Below are positions 49,101-56,112 of a stretch of 64,000 bases of DNA, one piece after another. How positions within the stretch are numbered: position 1 is the first letter of the stretch; each line of letters begins with the position of its first letter. The position numbers and the translations under genes were made by a program. The DNA is taken from NCBI RefSeq assembly GCF_002024805.1, contig NZ_CP014337.1, positions 2,790,001 through 2,854,000 on the forward strand. Direction: 5' to 3'. The notes under the pieces are model-generated. The model saw only the letters and a list, made by a program, of their open reading frames with translations. It did no database searches and had not been told where the DNA came from. Source of the stretch: Elizabethkingia bruuniana (GTDB taxonomy: Bacteria > Bacteroidota > Bacteroidia > Flavobacteriales > Weeksellaceae).

Positions 49101-50236
49101 TCAGAAACAATTCTGCCTTATCAGATTATCAGATTACAACCTATACTTATAATCCATTTATTGGTGTAACCAGTATTACACCGCCTTCAGGAATACGTGA
49201 AGTTTATAAATATGATTCAGCCAACAGATTGGAATCTATAAAAGATATTAATGGCAATATATTAAAAGAATACAAGTATTATTATAATAATGAAAATCCT
49301 TCTGTAAATCTATATTACAATATTGAAAAAAATAAAGAATTTATTCGTTCAAACTGTCCTGATGGGGGATCTCCTGGTCACTATAATTATATAGTTCCTG
49401 CAGGAAAGTATTCATCAAATATAAGCCAAGCAGATGCAGATCAAAAAGCTGATATTGATATTAACCAAAATGGACAATTAAAGGCTAATATTAATGCATC
49501 ATGTCTCTTTTACAATACTCAAAAAAGTAAAACTTTTACTAAAAACAATTGTTTAAGCAATGAAACACCTGGTAACTATACTTATATTGTACTAGCAGGT
49601 ACATATCTATCATTTATAAGTCAAGCAGATGCAGATCAAAAAGCTGATATTGATATTAATCAATATGGACAATTAAAAGCTAATGAAAACTCTTCTTGTT
49701 CATCAGTTTATTATAATACTGAGAAAAGTAAAGAATTTCTTCGATCGAATTGTCAAAACAATGAACTACCAAGCTATTACACTTATATTGTTCCTGCTAG
49801 AAAATATTCATCAAGTATAAGCCAAGCAGATGCAGATCAGCAAGCAGATATAGATATCAATCAGAATGGACAGTTAAATGCTAACAATAATGCGTTATGC
49901 CAAACAGGAGTATGTACTATAAGTCCAAAAGTAAATATGGCTAATAAGGAAGTTTCATATTACAATGGTAATATAAATGTCATTATAGAATTCTATCCTC
50001 AACATATCACATCAATTAATTTTAATGATGGGAAATTTAAACTAATTGGAACTATTTCTTCTCTTTGTGCACCAAAATATGACATATATAAAGAGTTTTC
50101 AGAAATAGATAATAATAGTAGAAGAAATTGGGAATTAAGAGTAACTCCTTCAGGTGACATCTCAATAAGATTAATAGGTCCTAACATTCCGCCAGGTAGC
50201 GGTTCTCGCCTAGAGTTTTCTTTCCCAAAAAATTAA
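46151..50236 (+). CDS. RHS shell protein, N-terminal half, with three DUF5977 repeats
   Basis: 1361 residues with a Sec signal (MKKIYYTILCFISLQITAQ). The N-terminus (VPVNLYTGAIDLNIPIFKSE, then LSLSYDSSGFIPSKRSAPVG) resembles the TcdB/SpvB-like shell start of RHS proteins. YD-type repeats continue to about residue 1030 (YEYASDQNN, TYTYNPFIGVTSITPPSGIREVYKYD). Residues about 1054-1251 are three DUF5977 repeats (SNISQADADQKADIDINQNG type). The C-terminus is a separate small beta domain. It probably forms one half of the RHS cocoon with the next gene. Confidence 0.82.
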   Translation: MKKIYYTILCFISLQITAQESTNIAANKINVKSPQTYAFEKYGNVPVNLYTGAIDLNIPIFKSEYINLSLSYDSSGFIPSKRSAPVGLNWNFLAGGKITRTVNGIPDEFKGTGSDAIGQGDNGVNSIFGRLTDVSGFMTGTKYKTYNNSSVYNLNAGKTGVNLDWVLGEGPTKYEGEPDLFTFNVMGISGKFMVGNDGKVKVESDDPNIEVDITQFTPRSQSCNITQNVYDSQIYETVEFPTIVIRDGQGNKYYFGGNYHDYEIYFGLNEAQLNGNGMNYKAYPIVNAYNLNKVILANGSIIQYKYKAPEFEEKTKDIGWRDEVCQMHRLTGTDPMFSRVSHFQNFDLLNDHKCATNSSFCKTNNNYTEGGNYSSWSTGIIKYSLLESIKYDGLEVNIKYKRSGNVIKYNPMVSTLETDELLIDNITTTYKGNKITDAYFNYENTGGVDRSFLKEIQEKVSKQNYSFDYYNTAALPTYYTRGVDHWGYWNGRDNNSTLIPGSNYNFETGDYTITGQERDPNPNNYNNAQLRRVIYPTKGYTIFEYEPHYYSKRIERSSQSNFLPGITNNSGMAGGARIKRQTDFSNDGSIIKEKNYKYTTTIDGDSSSGTLTNWPRYFMYFKIKNSNNQTLSTIFKNVSSNLNINSLDSYNVGYSKIYEIENGKGYTEYQFTSFSDQSDISGESNLFQTATPYLDKEMTTVGYFHPLELYKNYNNLFLTDQSVLRGKYKSISVYNQDNSIIKKTDYIYNDNRYFNLNTTKDENNYVAINHMSGLFVQGYKRYFNRATLNKKIVTDYLTNTPIVTTSRFYYNSINNLNLSQEELATPDGVSNVTTYEYASDQNNIEMKEANMLGIPIKTENKKNGITISKTEINYKRNNTTSNLVLPTSVQITDLQNPNDPTKVKTDLTYDLYDNKGKLLQYSEKGKPVTIIWGYDQTQPIAKIEGATYNQIFAYISAIITASDADNTQGTDQSEQALVGALDLFRNNSALSDYQITTYTYNPFIGVTSITPPSGIREVYKYDSANRLESIKDINGNILKEYKYYYNNENPSVNLYYNIEKNKEFIRSNCPDGGSPGHYNYIVPAGKYSSNISQADADQKADIDINQNGQLKANINASCLFYNTQKSKTFTKNNCLSNETPGNYTYIVLAGTYLSFISQADADQKADIDINQYGQLKANENSSCSSVYYNTEKSKEFLRSNCQNNELPSYYTYIVPARKYSSSISQADADQQADIDINQNGQLNANNNALCQTGVCTISPKVNMANKEVSYYNGNINVIIEFYPQHITSINFNDGKFKLIGTISSLCAPKYDIYKEFSEIDNNSRRNWELRVTPSGDISIRLIGPNIPPGSGSRLEFSFPKN
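49314..49905 (+). repeat. Three tandem DUF5977 coding repeats
   Basis: Three units of about 196 bases encode SNC-type, TYIVPAGKYSS-type and SQADADQKADIDIN-type segments. The segment ISQADADQ recurs with nearly the same DNA each time, suggesting recent tandem duplication. Copy number may vary among strains. Confidence 0.85.
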
Positions 50237-50263
50237 TTTTTCAATCCTTAATATATTTTTTTA

Positions 50264-50301
50264 ATACGTCAAGTTTTGGCGTCACCAATCAGGACATTTG
50301 C
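50264..50301 (+). promoter_or_regulatory. 38-base conserved motif, copy 4 (RHS toxin gene)
   Basis: AATACGTCAAGTTTTG followed by GCGTCAC and ending in ACATTTG. It lies 213 bases upstream of the toxin gene, with a heptamer array in between. Confidence 0.7.
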
Positions 50302-50310
50302 TTCAACAAA

Positions 50311-50407
50311 AGAAGTTAGAGGTTATCGGAATAGGTTGATGGTTGATGGTTGATGGTTGATGGTTGATAACTGATAACTGATAACCGATAACTGACAACT
50401 GATGACC
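50311..50407. repeat. Heptanucleotide tandem array upstream of the RHS toxin gene
   Basis: About 13 units of seven bases: GAAGTTA, GAGGTTA, then six TGGTTGA-type units, then TAACTGA-type units. The first two units are the same as at 4145. It sits between motif copy 4 and the gene, so it would be in the 5' UTR. Confidence 0.9.
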
Positions 50408-50513
50408 ACCAAACCATATAACTTAAATCCTTACAACCTGTTAATCTTACAACTAAATCGCTGAAAAACAAAAACACAAAAAGTAATTATTAATCTTTAA
50501 AATCCAAATCGTT

Positions 50514-53500
50514 ATGTTTAAGTTCAAACATTTTTATACCATGGGAATTCTCATGGCAGGGACACTCTCATCCCATGCCCAGATTATTCTCACCAATCCG
50601 GTAACAGAACAAAACAAGTCTGTTACCGATCCTTACAGCATCAGGCTCCTGCCAGGATTCAATGCCGCCTCACCTGCCGTCAACAGCTTCAGGGCTTCTC
50701 TGGGAGCTTCGTCTAATCCTAACCCTACGCCTAATAATTATGCTCCTAATCCGACAGCTTCAATATCGGTGAATGAGAATTACATCTACTCGCGTACTTA
50801 CCTGGCACCACGCTCTTCCTCAGATCCTGCTGCCCCTCAGCAGCAGAGTATCTCCTATTTCGACGGACTCGGCAGACCCAAACAGGAGCTTTCTATTAAG
50901 TCTACACCCAATGGTCAGGATTTAGTATCCGATATTCCGTATGACAGCTTCGGCCGTCAGGTACAGTCATGGCTTCCGGTTCCAATGAACTCTCTAAACG
51001 GAAATATCCAGTCCGGAGTTCAGACCGCTGCTTCTGGTTATTACAAGAAAGCTGACGGATCTGCAGATCCATTGGCTTATGGAGAAAAAACACTTGAAAA
51101 CTCGCCTCTGGACAGAGTTCTCGCTCAGGCTGCTCCGGGTTCTGACTGGGATGGTAAAAAAGTTCAATATCAATATCAAGCCAATGCTGATGGTGAGGTC
51201 TATCGTTATACCACCAGTACTTCCTGGAGTAATAATGCAACAGTTTCTGTTCTGGGTTTAAGTGGTACCTATGGAGCCAATAGTTTGTACAAAAATGTCA
51301 TTACCGATGAAGATGGAAATTCAACAATAGAATTTAAAAACGGACAGGGACAAACGGTTCTGGTACGTAAAAAAAATGGTTCAGAAAATCTGGATACTTA
51401 CTATGTGTATAATGAGTACAATCAGCTTGCTTTTGTTATTCCACCTCTCGCTATTGACAAAGGCGTTGATGCTACACTCCTTAATGAACTGGCTTATCAG
51501 TACCGTTATGACGGCCAAAACAGACTGGTGGAAAAGAAGCTTCCGGGAAAAGACTGGGAGTATATGGTTTATGATAAGCAGGACAGACTGGTATTAACTC
51601 AGGATGGAAAACTCCGCCAGCAGAATAAATGGCTCTTCACCAAGTATGATAAATTCGGAAGAGTGGCTTATACAGGATTACTGGACAGTGAGCCGGGAAG
51701 AGATGCTCAACAAAGCAATATGGTTAATTTTGGTATTAATAACGAAGAAAGAAGTGCTTCCGGTTTTGTACAAAACGGGACTACCATTTATTATAGCAGT
51801 TCCGCCTACCCTGTTGGTAACTTTACTTTGTTAACCGTTAATTATTATGATGAGTATCCACCGGGAAGTCCGGCAGTGTTTAATGGTGCTTCGGTTCTGG
51901 GTTCTAATCCTGTGAACGGAAGAAGTACCAAAGGATTACCTGTAGCTTCTATGGTCAAGAATATTGAGGATAATGGATGGACAAAATCTTATATCTGGTA
52001 TGATGATAAAGCAAGGCCTGTAGCCACAGAATCTCAGAATCATCTTGGCGGTTATACCAGAACAAGTTCGGTATTAGCTTTCTCCGGAGTACCCACCAGT
52101 ACTACAACCTATCATAAAAGGGATGCTTCATCCGGGGAAATGGTCATGAAAGAAGATTTTTCTTACGACCATCAGAACCGTCTGGTAAAGCATACCCATC
52201 AGGTAAATGGTGGCCCGGTGGAAGTTTTAACAGAGAATATCTACAATGAACTTGGACAATTAGAATCCCAAAATATTGGAAATGGTATTCAGTCGATAAA
52301 AAACGAATACAATATTCGTGGTGCTTTAACCAAAATGAATGATCCAAAGAATTTGCTAAATAAGCTTTTCGGATTTGAACTGAAGTATATTAATCCAGCA
52401 GGAACTTCTAAAAAATACAATGGCAATATTGCCGAAACTGACTGGGCTACACAAAGTGACGGAACATTAAGACGTTATAGCTATCAATATGATGGAGTAA
52501 ACCGATTAAAAGAAGGCAGTTATTGGGATAATGCCGGAGCTGTCAGTGGTTCTTATGCGGAGAAGTTGAGTTATGACTTGAACGGAAATATCACCGGATT
52601 GCAAAGAACAGGTCAGGGTGCCGGATTAATAGATCAGCTGAATTATACCTACGATCAATCTGGAAACAGTAATAAACTGATTAGAGTGAATGATGCTTCT
52701 GGAAATGCAGCAGGTTATCCGGTAGGTGGAAATACAATTGCTTATGACATTAACGGCAATATGGTGAATCATCTGGATAAAGGGATCTCGAATATTGCTT
52801 ACAATTATCTGAACCTACCAAGCAGTATTACAGCTTCCATAGGGAATACAGATTATATATACCGCGCAGATGGTTCTAAAGTCAGAAAGGTATTTGGAGG
52901 TAAAACAACGGATTACTTAGATGGATTCCAGTATGAAAATGGTGTATTACAATTTATACCGACTTCAGAAGGTTATTATGATCTTACCAAAAATAAGTAT
53001 ATTTACAATTATACAGATCACCTTGGAAATGTAAGGTTAAGCTACACCAAAGGTGCTTCTGGAGGAGCAGAGATCATTGAAGAAAACAATTATTACCCGT
53101 TTGGATTAAAACATCAGGGATACAACTCGAATTCTTTAGCCAATAATGCTTATCAATACAAATACAATGGCAAGGAATTACAGGAAACTGGAATGTATGA
53201 CTATGGGGCCAGAATGTATATGCCGGAATTAGGGCGTTGGGGTGTGGTGGATCCTCTGGCGGAGAAAATGACTCGTTATAGTCCATATAATTATGCGTTC
53301 AATAATCCTATTAGATTTATTGATCCGGATGGAAATGCTCCTGAACATGTTGATCCAAGTGCAATTTTTGAAAAAAATAAAAATGGTACATATAAAAATC
53401 CTAATCTCGTTCAAGCATGGAATCAATTTGCCACCTCAAAAGAGGGCGTTTCATTTTTATCAGACTATGTAAGTGCAGGGCAAACTATTGCTGGCGTGAA

Positions 53501-53978
53501 GTATGATAAGGCGGGCAAATATGACAAAGCAGGTATTGATTTAAGTTTTGACTCAGGGCAAGCTCTTGATCAGTATAATAAATCTCATTTAATTCCGGCT
53601 AGTGGAGTCACAACCTCAATAACAAAAGGTGGAAGAATGAATTTCCAAGTAAGTATTAGTGATGGTGGAGGCAAAATTGATGGACTGATAGAAACTGTAG
53701 GACATGAATTATTTATCCATGCAAGATTAGGAACGATGGATTATTTTGATAATAAAAAGTTTGACTTTTCGAAAGGTTATGAATCCTTAATGGTTTCACC
53801 AGATTCAAAAAAATATTATCAAAAATATTATATGAATGATAAAAAAATCCCTGACCATGGAGTTGAAAAAGCAACAGGATATTCAAGACAACAAACTACA
53901 CCGATACTTAAATCTTACTATAAATCAAATAATATAATAAAAACAGATGCACAAATTAAAAGTATATTCAACAACTAG
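50514..53978 (+). CDS. DUF6443/RHS-core polymorphic toxin with an HExxH metallopeptidase-like tip
   Basis: 1154 residues. Sec signal (through SSHAQ). DUF6443 follows (SISYFDGLGRPKQELSI to QSWLPVP). YD repeats fill the middle, and the RHS-associated core is YKYNGKELQETGMYDYGARMY, RWGVVDPLAEKMTRYSPYNYA, FIDPDGNAPE (ending about residue 944). The last 210 residues are a separate tip with HELFIH (1064-1069), an HExxH zinc-protease motif. The core is normally the self-cleavage site that releases the tip. The downstream overlapping lipoprotein is its likely immunity. GC content drops sharply at the tip. Confidence 0.88.
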   Translation: MFKFKHFYTMGILMAGTLSSHAQIILTNPVTEQNKSVTDPYSIRLLPGFNAASPAVNSFRASLGASSNPNPTPNNYAPNPTASISVNENYIYSRTYLAPRSSSDPAAPQQQSISYFDGLGRPKQELSIKSTPNGQDLVSDIPYDSFGRQVQSWLPVPMNSLNGNIQSGVQTAASGYYKKADGSADPLAYGEKTLENSPLDRVLAQAAPGSDWDGKKVQYQYQANADGEVYRYTTSTSWSNNATVSVLGLSGTYGANSLYKNVITDEDGNSTIEFKNGQGQTVLVRKKNGSENLDTYYVYNEYNQLAFVIPPLAIDKGVDATLLNELAYQYRYDGQNRLVEKKLPGKDWEYMVYDKQDRLVLTQDGKLRQQNKWLFTKYDKFGRVAYTGLLDSEPGRDAQQSNMVNFGINNEERSASGFVQNGTTIYYSSSAYPVGNFTLLTVNYYDEYPPGSPAVFNGASVLGSNPVNGRSTKGLPVASMVKNIEDNGWTKSYIWYDDKARPVATESQNHLGGYTRTSSVLAFSGVPTSTTTYHKRDASSGEMVMKEDFSYDHQNRLVKHTHQVNGGPVEVLTENIYNELGQLESQNIGNGIQSIKNEYNIRGALTKMNDPKNLLNKLFGFELKYINPAGTSKKYNGNIAETDWATQSDGTLRRYSYQYDGVNRLKEGSYWDNAGAVSGSYAEKLSYDLNGNITGLQRTGQGAGLIDQLNYTYDQSGNSNKLIRVNDASGNAAGYPVGGNTIAYDINGNMVNHLDKGISNIAYNYLNLPSSITASIGNTDYIYRADGSKVRKVFGGKTTDYLDGFQYENGVLQFIPTSEGYYDLTKNKYIYNYTDHLGNVRLSYTKGASGGAEIIEENNYYPFGLKHQGYNSNSLANNAYQYKYNGKELQETGMYDYGARMYMPELGRWGVVDPLAEKMTRYSPYNYAFNNPIRFIDPDGNAPEHVDPSAIFEKNKNGTYKNPNLVQAWNQFATSKEGVSFLSDYVSAGQTIAGVKYDKAGKYDKAGIDLSFDSGQALDQYNKSHLIPASGVTTSITKGGRMNFQVSISDGGGKIDGLIETVGHELFIHARLGTMDYFDNKKFDFSKGYESLMVSPDSKKYYQKYYMNDKKIPDHGVEKATGYSRQQTTPILKSYYKSNNIIKTDAQIKSIFNN

Positions 53979-54693
53979 CCTTTTTTTATTAATGTTTTCG
54001 TGTATAAAAAAAGAAAATACAGAAAAAAACAAATCAATTTATAAATATGACAGTAAAAACATATCAGAGTATATTATTTTAAAAAATGACTCAATAGGTT
54101 ATCCTAATTTTGGCATCAATGAATTTAAAATAATTGGAGATTCATTAAAAGTAATTTCGAATAATGAAGTGAAAGTATATTCAAAAATATTATCAAACAC
54201 TGAAGCTCATAAAAAGTCTACATTTGACAGTTTAGTTATCTCATATAATAATAATTCACAAGAGGGCAACGGAGTACATGACTTCGATATAAAGATTAAT
54301 AAAAACGGAAATTCAATTTATTATGATGCTAATAAGAAAAAAACATACAAAATTAATTTAGATAATACATTAATTAATTGGATAAATCAAAGTGTTAAAA
54401 ATGAAGATAAGTCTCCTAACAAAATAAGTTTTTCAAAAAATGAAGCTCCCTTAGTCAGTTATGCAATTATAGTTTATAAAAACAAGAAAAAACACTTTAT
54501 TTATGGAGAAGATATAAATAGGGATTCAAACATTAAACTATTATTGACAATTGTTTATTATTCCTTATCTCAAAAAGAAAAGACACTAATTAATAAAAAA
54601 GAAATTTTTGAATCACTTGAGTTACTAAATAATTATGCAAAAAAATCTAAAAATGGAGTTACCAGAATACCCCCACCTCCAATTAAAAAATGA
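53947..54693 (+). CDS. Predicted lipoprotein, likely immunity to the HExxH RHS tip
   Basis: 248 residues. Its start overlaps the toxin end by 32 bases in another frame. Lipobox LLMFSC (residue 19) predicts lipid anchoring outside the inner membrane. The mature part is Lys/Asn-rich and AT-rich like the toxin tip, with no family recognised. Position and overlap are typical of RHS immunity genes; a lipoprotein would protect the envelope from a released protease. It ends as ATGA with a 21-codon fragment beginning at 54690. Confidence 0.65.
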   Translation: MHKLKVYSTTSLFLLMFSCIKKENTEKNKSIYKYDSKNISEYIILKNDSIGYPNFGINEFKIIGDSLKVISNNEVKVYSKILSNTEAHKKSTFDSLVISYNNNSQEGNGVHDFDIKINKNGNSIYYDANKKKTYKINLDNTLINWINQSVKNEDKSPNKISFSKNEAPLVSYAIIVYKNKKKHFIYGEDINRDSNIKLLLTIVYYSLSQKEKTLINKKEIFESLELLNNYAKKSKNGVTRIPPPPIKK

Positions 54694-54752
54694 AACTTTA
54701 CTATATAGCCAACAATGAAGCGGATTTGTATTCTGCTGTGACAAATGAGTAG
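54690..54752 (+). pseudogene. Short ORF remnant (20 residues)
   Basis: ATG at 54690 overlaps the stop codon of the lipoprotein as ATGA and encodes MKLYYIANNEADLYSAVTNE before TAG. It looks like the start of a second immunity gene or protein cut off by the REP-containing insertion immediately downstream. Too short to classify; may be chance. Confidence 0.3.
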
Positions 54753-54761
54753 AAAAGGTTG

Positions 54762-54792
54762 CCTCGCTAGCGCGAGCCTCCGGCTCGTGACC
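54762..54792 (-). repeat. REP element, subfamily A (inverted copy A1)
   Basis: Read on the minus strand: CACGAGCC-GGA-GGCTCG stem-loop followed by CGCTAGCGAGG. It shares the CACG start and GCGAGG-type end with the other five copies. It precedes a toxin-tail stub and an immunity-like gene. Confidence 0.8.
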
Positions 54793-54873
54793 AATAAAAT
54801 ACCCGATTCAAAAGCTGATCAACAAGCAATAACTAATGGATATAATTATAATCGAGTAAAATGGAAAAAATAA
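54793..54873 (+). pseudogene. Orphan toxin-tail stub, module 1
   Basis: Directly after the REP an open frame encodes 26 residues ending in YNYNRVKWKK and TAA at 54871. It overlaps the start of the next gene (54861), as real RHS toxin tips overlap their immunity. It begins at the REP, with no start codon or RHS core, so the upstream part was lost. Confidence 0.5.
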
Positions 54874-55136
54874 ATACTAGAATATTAGCAATAATATCAT
54901 TTTCAATTTTTTTAATCAATATTTTAAAATATTATTTTATAAATATTTTACATCTACTATATCCTTATAGTTCAGAAAATCGATTATTTAGTTATTTAAT
55001 GTTACCCATTATTGTATTAGGATTAATCTTTTCTATAATTGCCATATTTATAGGAATAAAATCTATAAGAAAAAATTTATTAAACATAATTCTATCAATT
55101 CCTCTAATTTTATTTTTTATTTATTTTTTCTTCTAA
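54861..55136 (+). CDS. Small membrane protein, orphan immunity candidate (module 1)
   Basis: 91 residues, very AT-rich, three membrane helices (about 8-32, 44-67, 72-90). It follows a toxin-tail stub with overlap. Immunity proteins to pore-forming or membrane-acting toxins often look like this. A terminator lies downstream at 55221. No family recognised. Confidence 0.55.
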   Translation: MEKINTRILAIISFSIFLINILKYYFINILHLLYPYSSENRLFSYLMLPIIVLGLIFSIIAIFIGIKSIRKNLLNIILSIPLILFFIYFFF

Positions 55137-55168
55137 AATCAAATATTACACCTCAAAAATGTGAATTC

Positions 55169-55199
55169 CCCCTCTATCGCGAGCTTCTAGCTCGTGTCC
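55169..55199 (-). repeat. REP element, subfamily A (inverted copy A2, left flank of the decayed RAYT)
   Basis: Minus strand: GACACGAGCTAGAAGCTCGC, then GATAGAGGGG. The stem is GAGC with GCTC. It lies 81 bases upstream of the decayed RAYT. Confidence 0.8.
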
Positions 55200-55220
55200 T
55201 AAATGACAAATAACAATAAA

Positions 55221-55250
55221 CAAAGCTAACTTTCATGAAAGTTAGCTTTG
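55221..55250 (+). terminator. Terminator-like palindrome after module 1
   Basis: CAAAGCTAACTTT pairs perfectly with AAAGTTAGCTTTG around CATG. A weak T-rich stretch follows. It may end the module 1 transcript. Confidence 0.65.
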
Positions 55251-55280
55251 CTGTTTAATCTAATTCTTTAATTTTATAAT

Positions 55281-55499
55281 AGGAGCAGAAAATATAAATT
55301 TCATGAAAAAGAGGGCGCTTATTTTATAAGTTTTGCAACGGTATTCTGGATTGATGTTTTTACCAGAATAGAATATTTGATATTGTAATGCATAGATTAT
55401 TGTAGAAAGAATATGGACCCTTGGAGGTGGAAGTATAGTAGTGCTAGAAATTATTGTGATTACTATCAGGAGATATTTGAAATAGATGTAAATTTATAA
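55281..55499 (+). pseudogene. Decayed RAYT (REP-associated tyrosine transposase) pseudogene
   Basis: In one frame, residues read KYKFHEKEGAYFISFATVFW, then IDVFTRIEYLIL, TAA, CIDYCRKN, then directly PWRWKYSSARNYCDY and a final TAA at 55497. This matches both ends of the intact RAYT at 56096 (TTVGWIDIFTR; SSARNYSD). The expected start codon is AGG instead of ATG, there is an in-frame stop, and the middle with the HUH site is deleted. REP copies A2 and A3 flank it as inverted and direct. Confidence 0.8.
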
Positions 55500-55500
55500 T

Positions 55501-55532
55501 TAGCACGAGCAAGATGCTCGCACCAGCGAGGG
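55501..55532 (+). repeat. REP element, subfamily A (direct copy A3, right flank of the decayed RAYT)
   Basis: GCACGAGCAAGATGCTCG followed by CACCAGCGAGGG. The stem CGAGCA/TGCTCG differs from A1 and A2, but the two arms still match. It begins two bases after the RAYT pseudogene stop and precedes toxin-tail stub 2. Confidence 0.8.
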
Positions 55533-55560
55533 ATAAAAGTGACTGTTCAAGGAAAATAAG
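55533..55560 (+). pseudogene. Orphan toxin-tail stub, module 2 (very short)
   Basis: After REP A3 an open frame gives IKVTVQGK and TAA, ending eight bases before the next ATG. Length is too small to prove origin; it is listed because the other three REPs in this stretch show the same arrangement. Confidence 0.3.
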
Positions 55561-55567
55561 GAAGGTA

Positions 55568-55792
55568 ATGAAAAATTTCAAATATTATTTTATACCAAGT
55601 GCTGTAAGCATAATACTCTTTGTAATTATTATAAAACCAGGCTTTTTTAATATTATTCCGTACTTTATACATCAAAGCATTGGATTACAAGATCTTATTA
55701 GTGAGCAAGTCTTTATATATTTATTTGATATCATAATTTGTATACTCGTTTGGATAATAGTTTTTAAGCAATATAAAAACTATTCTAAATAG
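55568..55792 (+). CDS. Small membrane protein, orphan immunity candidate (module 2)
   Basis: 74 residues from ATG 55568; an upstream in-frame ATG at 55514 lies inside the REP and is unlikely. Two membrane helices (about 8-30 and 45-66: VFIYLFDIIICILVWIIVF). AT-rich and unrecognised. It follows a toxin-tail stub and precedes the next REP, like module 1. Confidence 0.5.
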   Translation: MKNFKYYFIPSAVSIILFVIIIKPGFFNIIPYFIHQSIGLQDLISEQVFIYLFDIIICILVWIIVFKQYKNYSK

Positions 55793-55826
55793 ACATACTA
55801 GTTAGCGCATTCTATTGCAGAACCGG

Positions 55827-55857
55827 CAGCACGGATTACAAATCCGCCACATCGGGG
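55827..55857 (+). repeat. REP element, subfamily B (direct copy B1)
   Basis: GCACGGATTACAAATCCGCC followed by ACATCGGGG; stem CGGATT with AATCCG. It precedes the short stub NIKILLN and an immunity-like gene. Confidence 0.85.
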
Positions 55858-55887
55858 AATATAAAAATTCTACTCAATTAAAATATA

Positions 55888-56112
55888 ATGAAAAAAGTAA
55901 TCATCGTAATTGCCACAATATCTTTGGGTATATTGTTCTTTTACTTTCTGTGCATCTATGGGTGGTCTGGATTCGGATTCTATAAAACAACACCCAAGGA
56001 GTATATTAATAAAACAAATGTAAATAAAGCCCCGATAGCGCGGATTTGTAATCCGTGCTTTTTTCATTATAATTACATGAAATTAAAAACACAAAATGTC
56101 AACAAAGTATAA
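55888..56112 (+). CDS. Membrane-anchored small protein, truncated/extended by a REP insertion (module 3)
   Basis: 74 residues. One N-terminal membrane helix (MKKVIIVIATISLGILFFYF) and a short soluble part. From about residue 48 the frame runs through REP copy B2 (residues PIARICNPCFF are REP-encoded), then stops inside the RAYT start. The original C-terminus was therefore replaced when the REP/RAYT unit arrived, so this is likely a broken immunity or other small envelope protein. An 11-base gap separates it from stub NIKILLN. Confidence 0.45.
   Translation: MKKVIIVIATISLGILFFYFLCIYGWSGFGFYKTTPKEYINKTNVNKAPIARICNPCFFHYNYMKLKTQNVNKV
56030..56059 (-). repeat. REP element, subfamily B (inverted copy B2, left flank of RAYT)
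   Basis: Minus strand: GCACGGATTACAAATCCGCG followed by CTATCGGGG. It lies 36 bases upstream of the intact RAYT start and inside the preceding reading frame. Confidence 0.87.

Noticed and set aside
50311-50407. Possible CRISPR array
   Set aside because: Units are seven bases with no unique spacers; it is a simple tandem repeat.
54719-54741. Extra B-type REP (GCGGATTTGTA)
   Set aside because: Only 11 bases match; the second stem arm does not pair well and it lies in a short open frame. Could be a decayed copy, but not supported.
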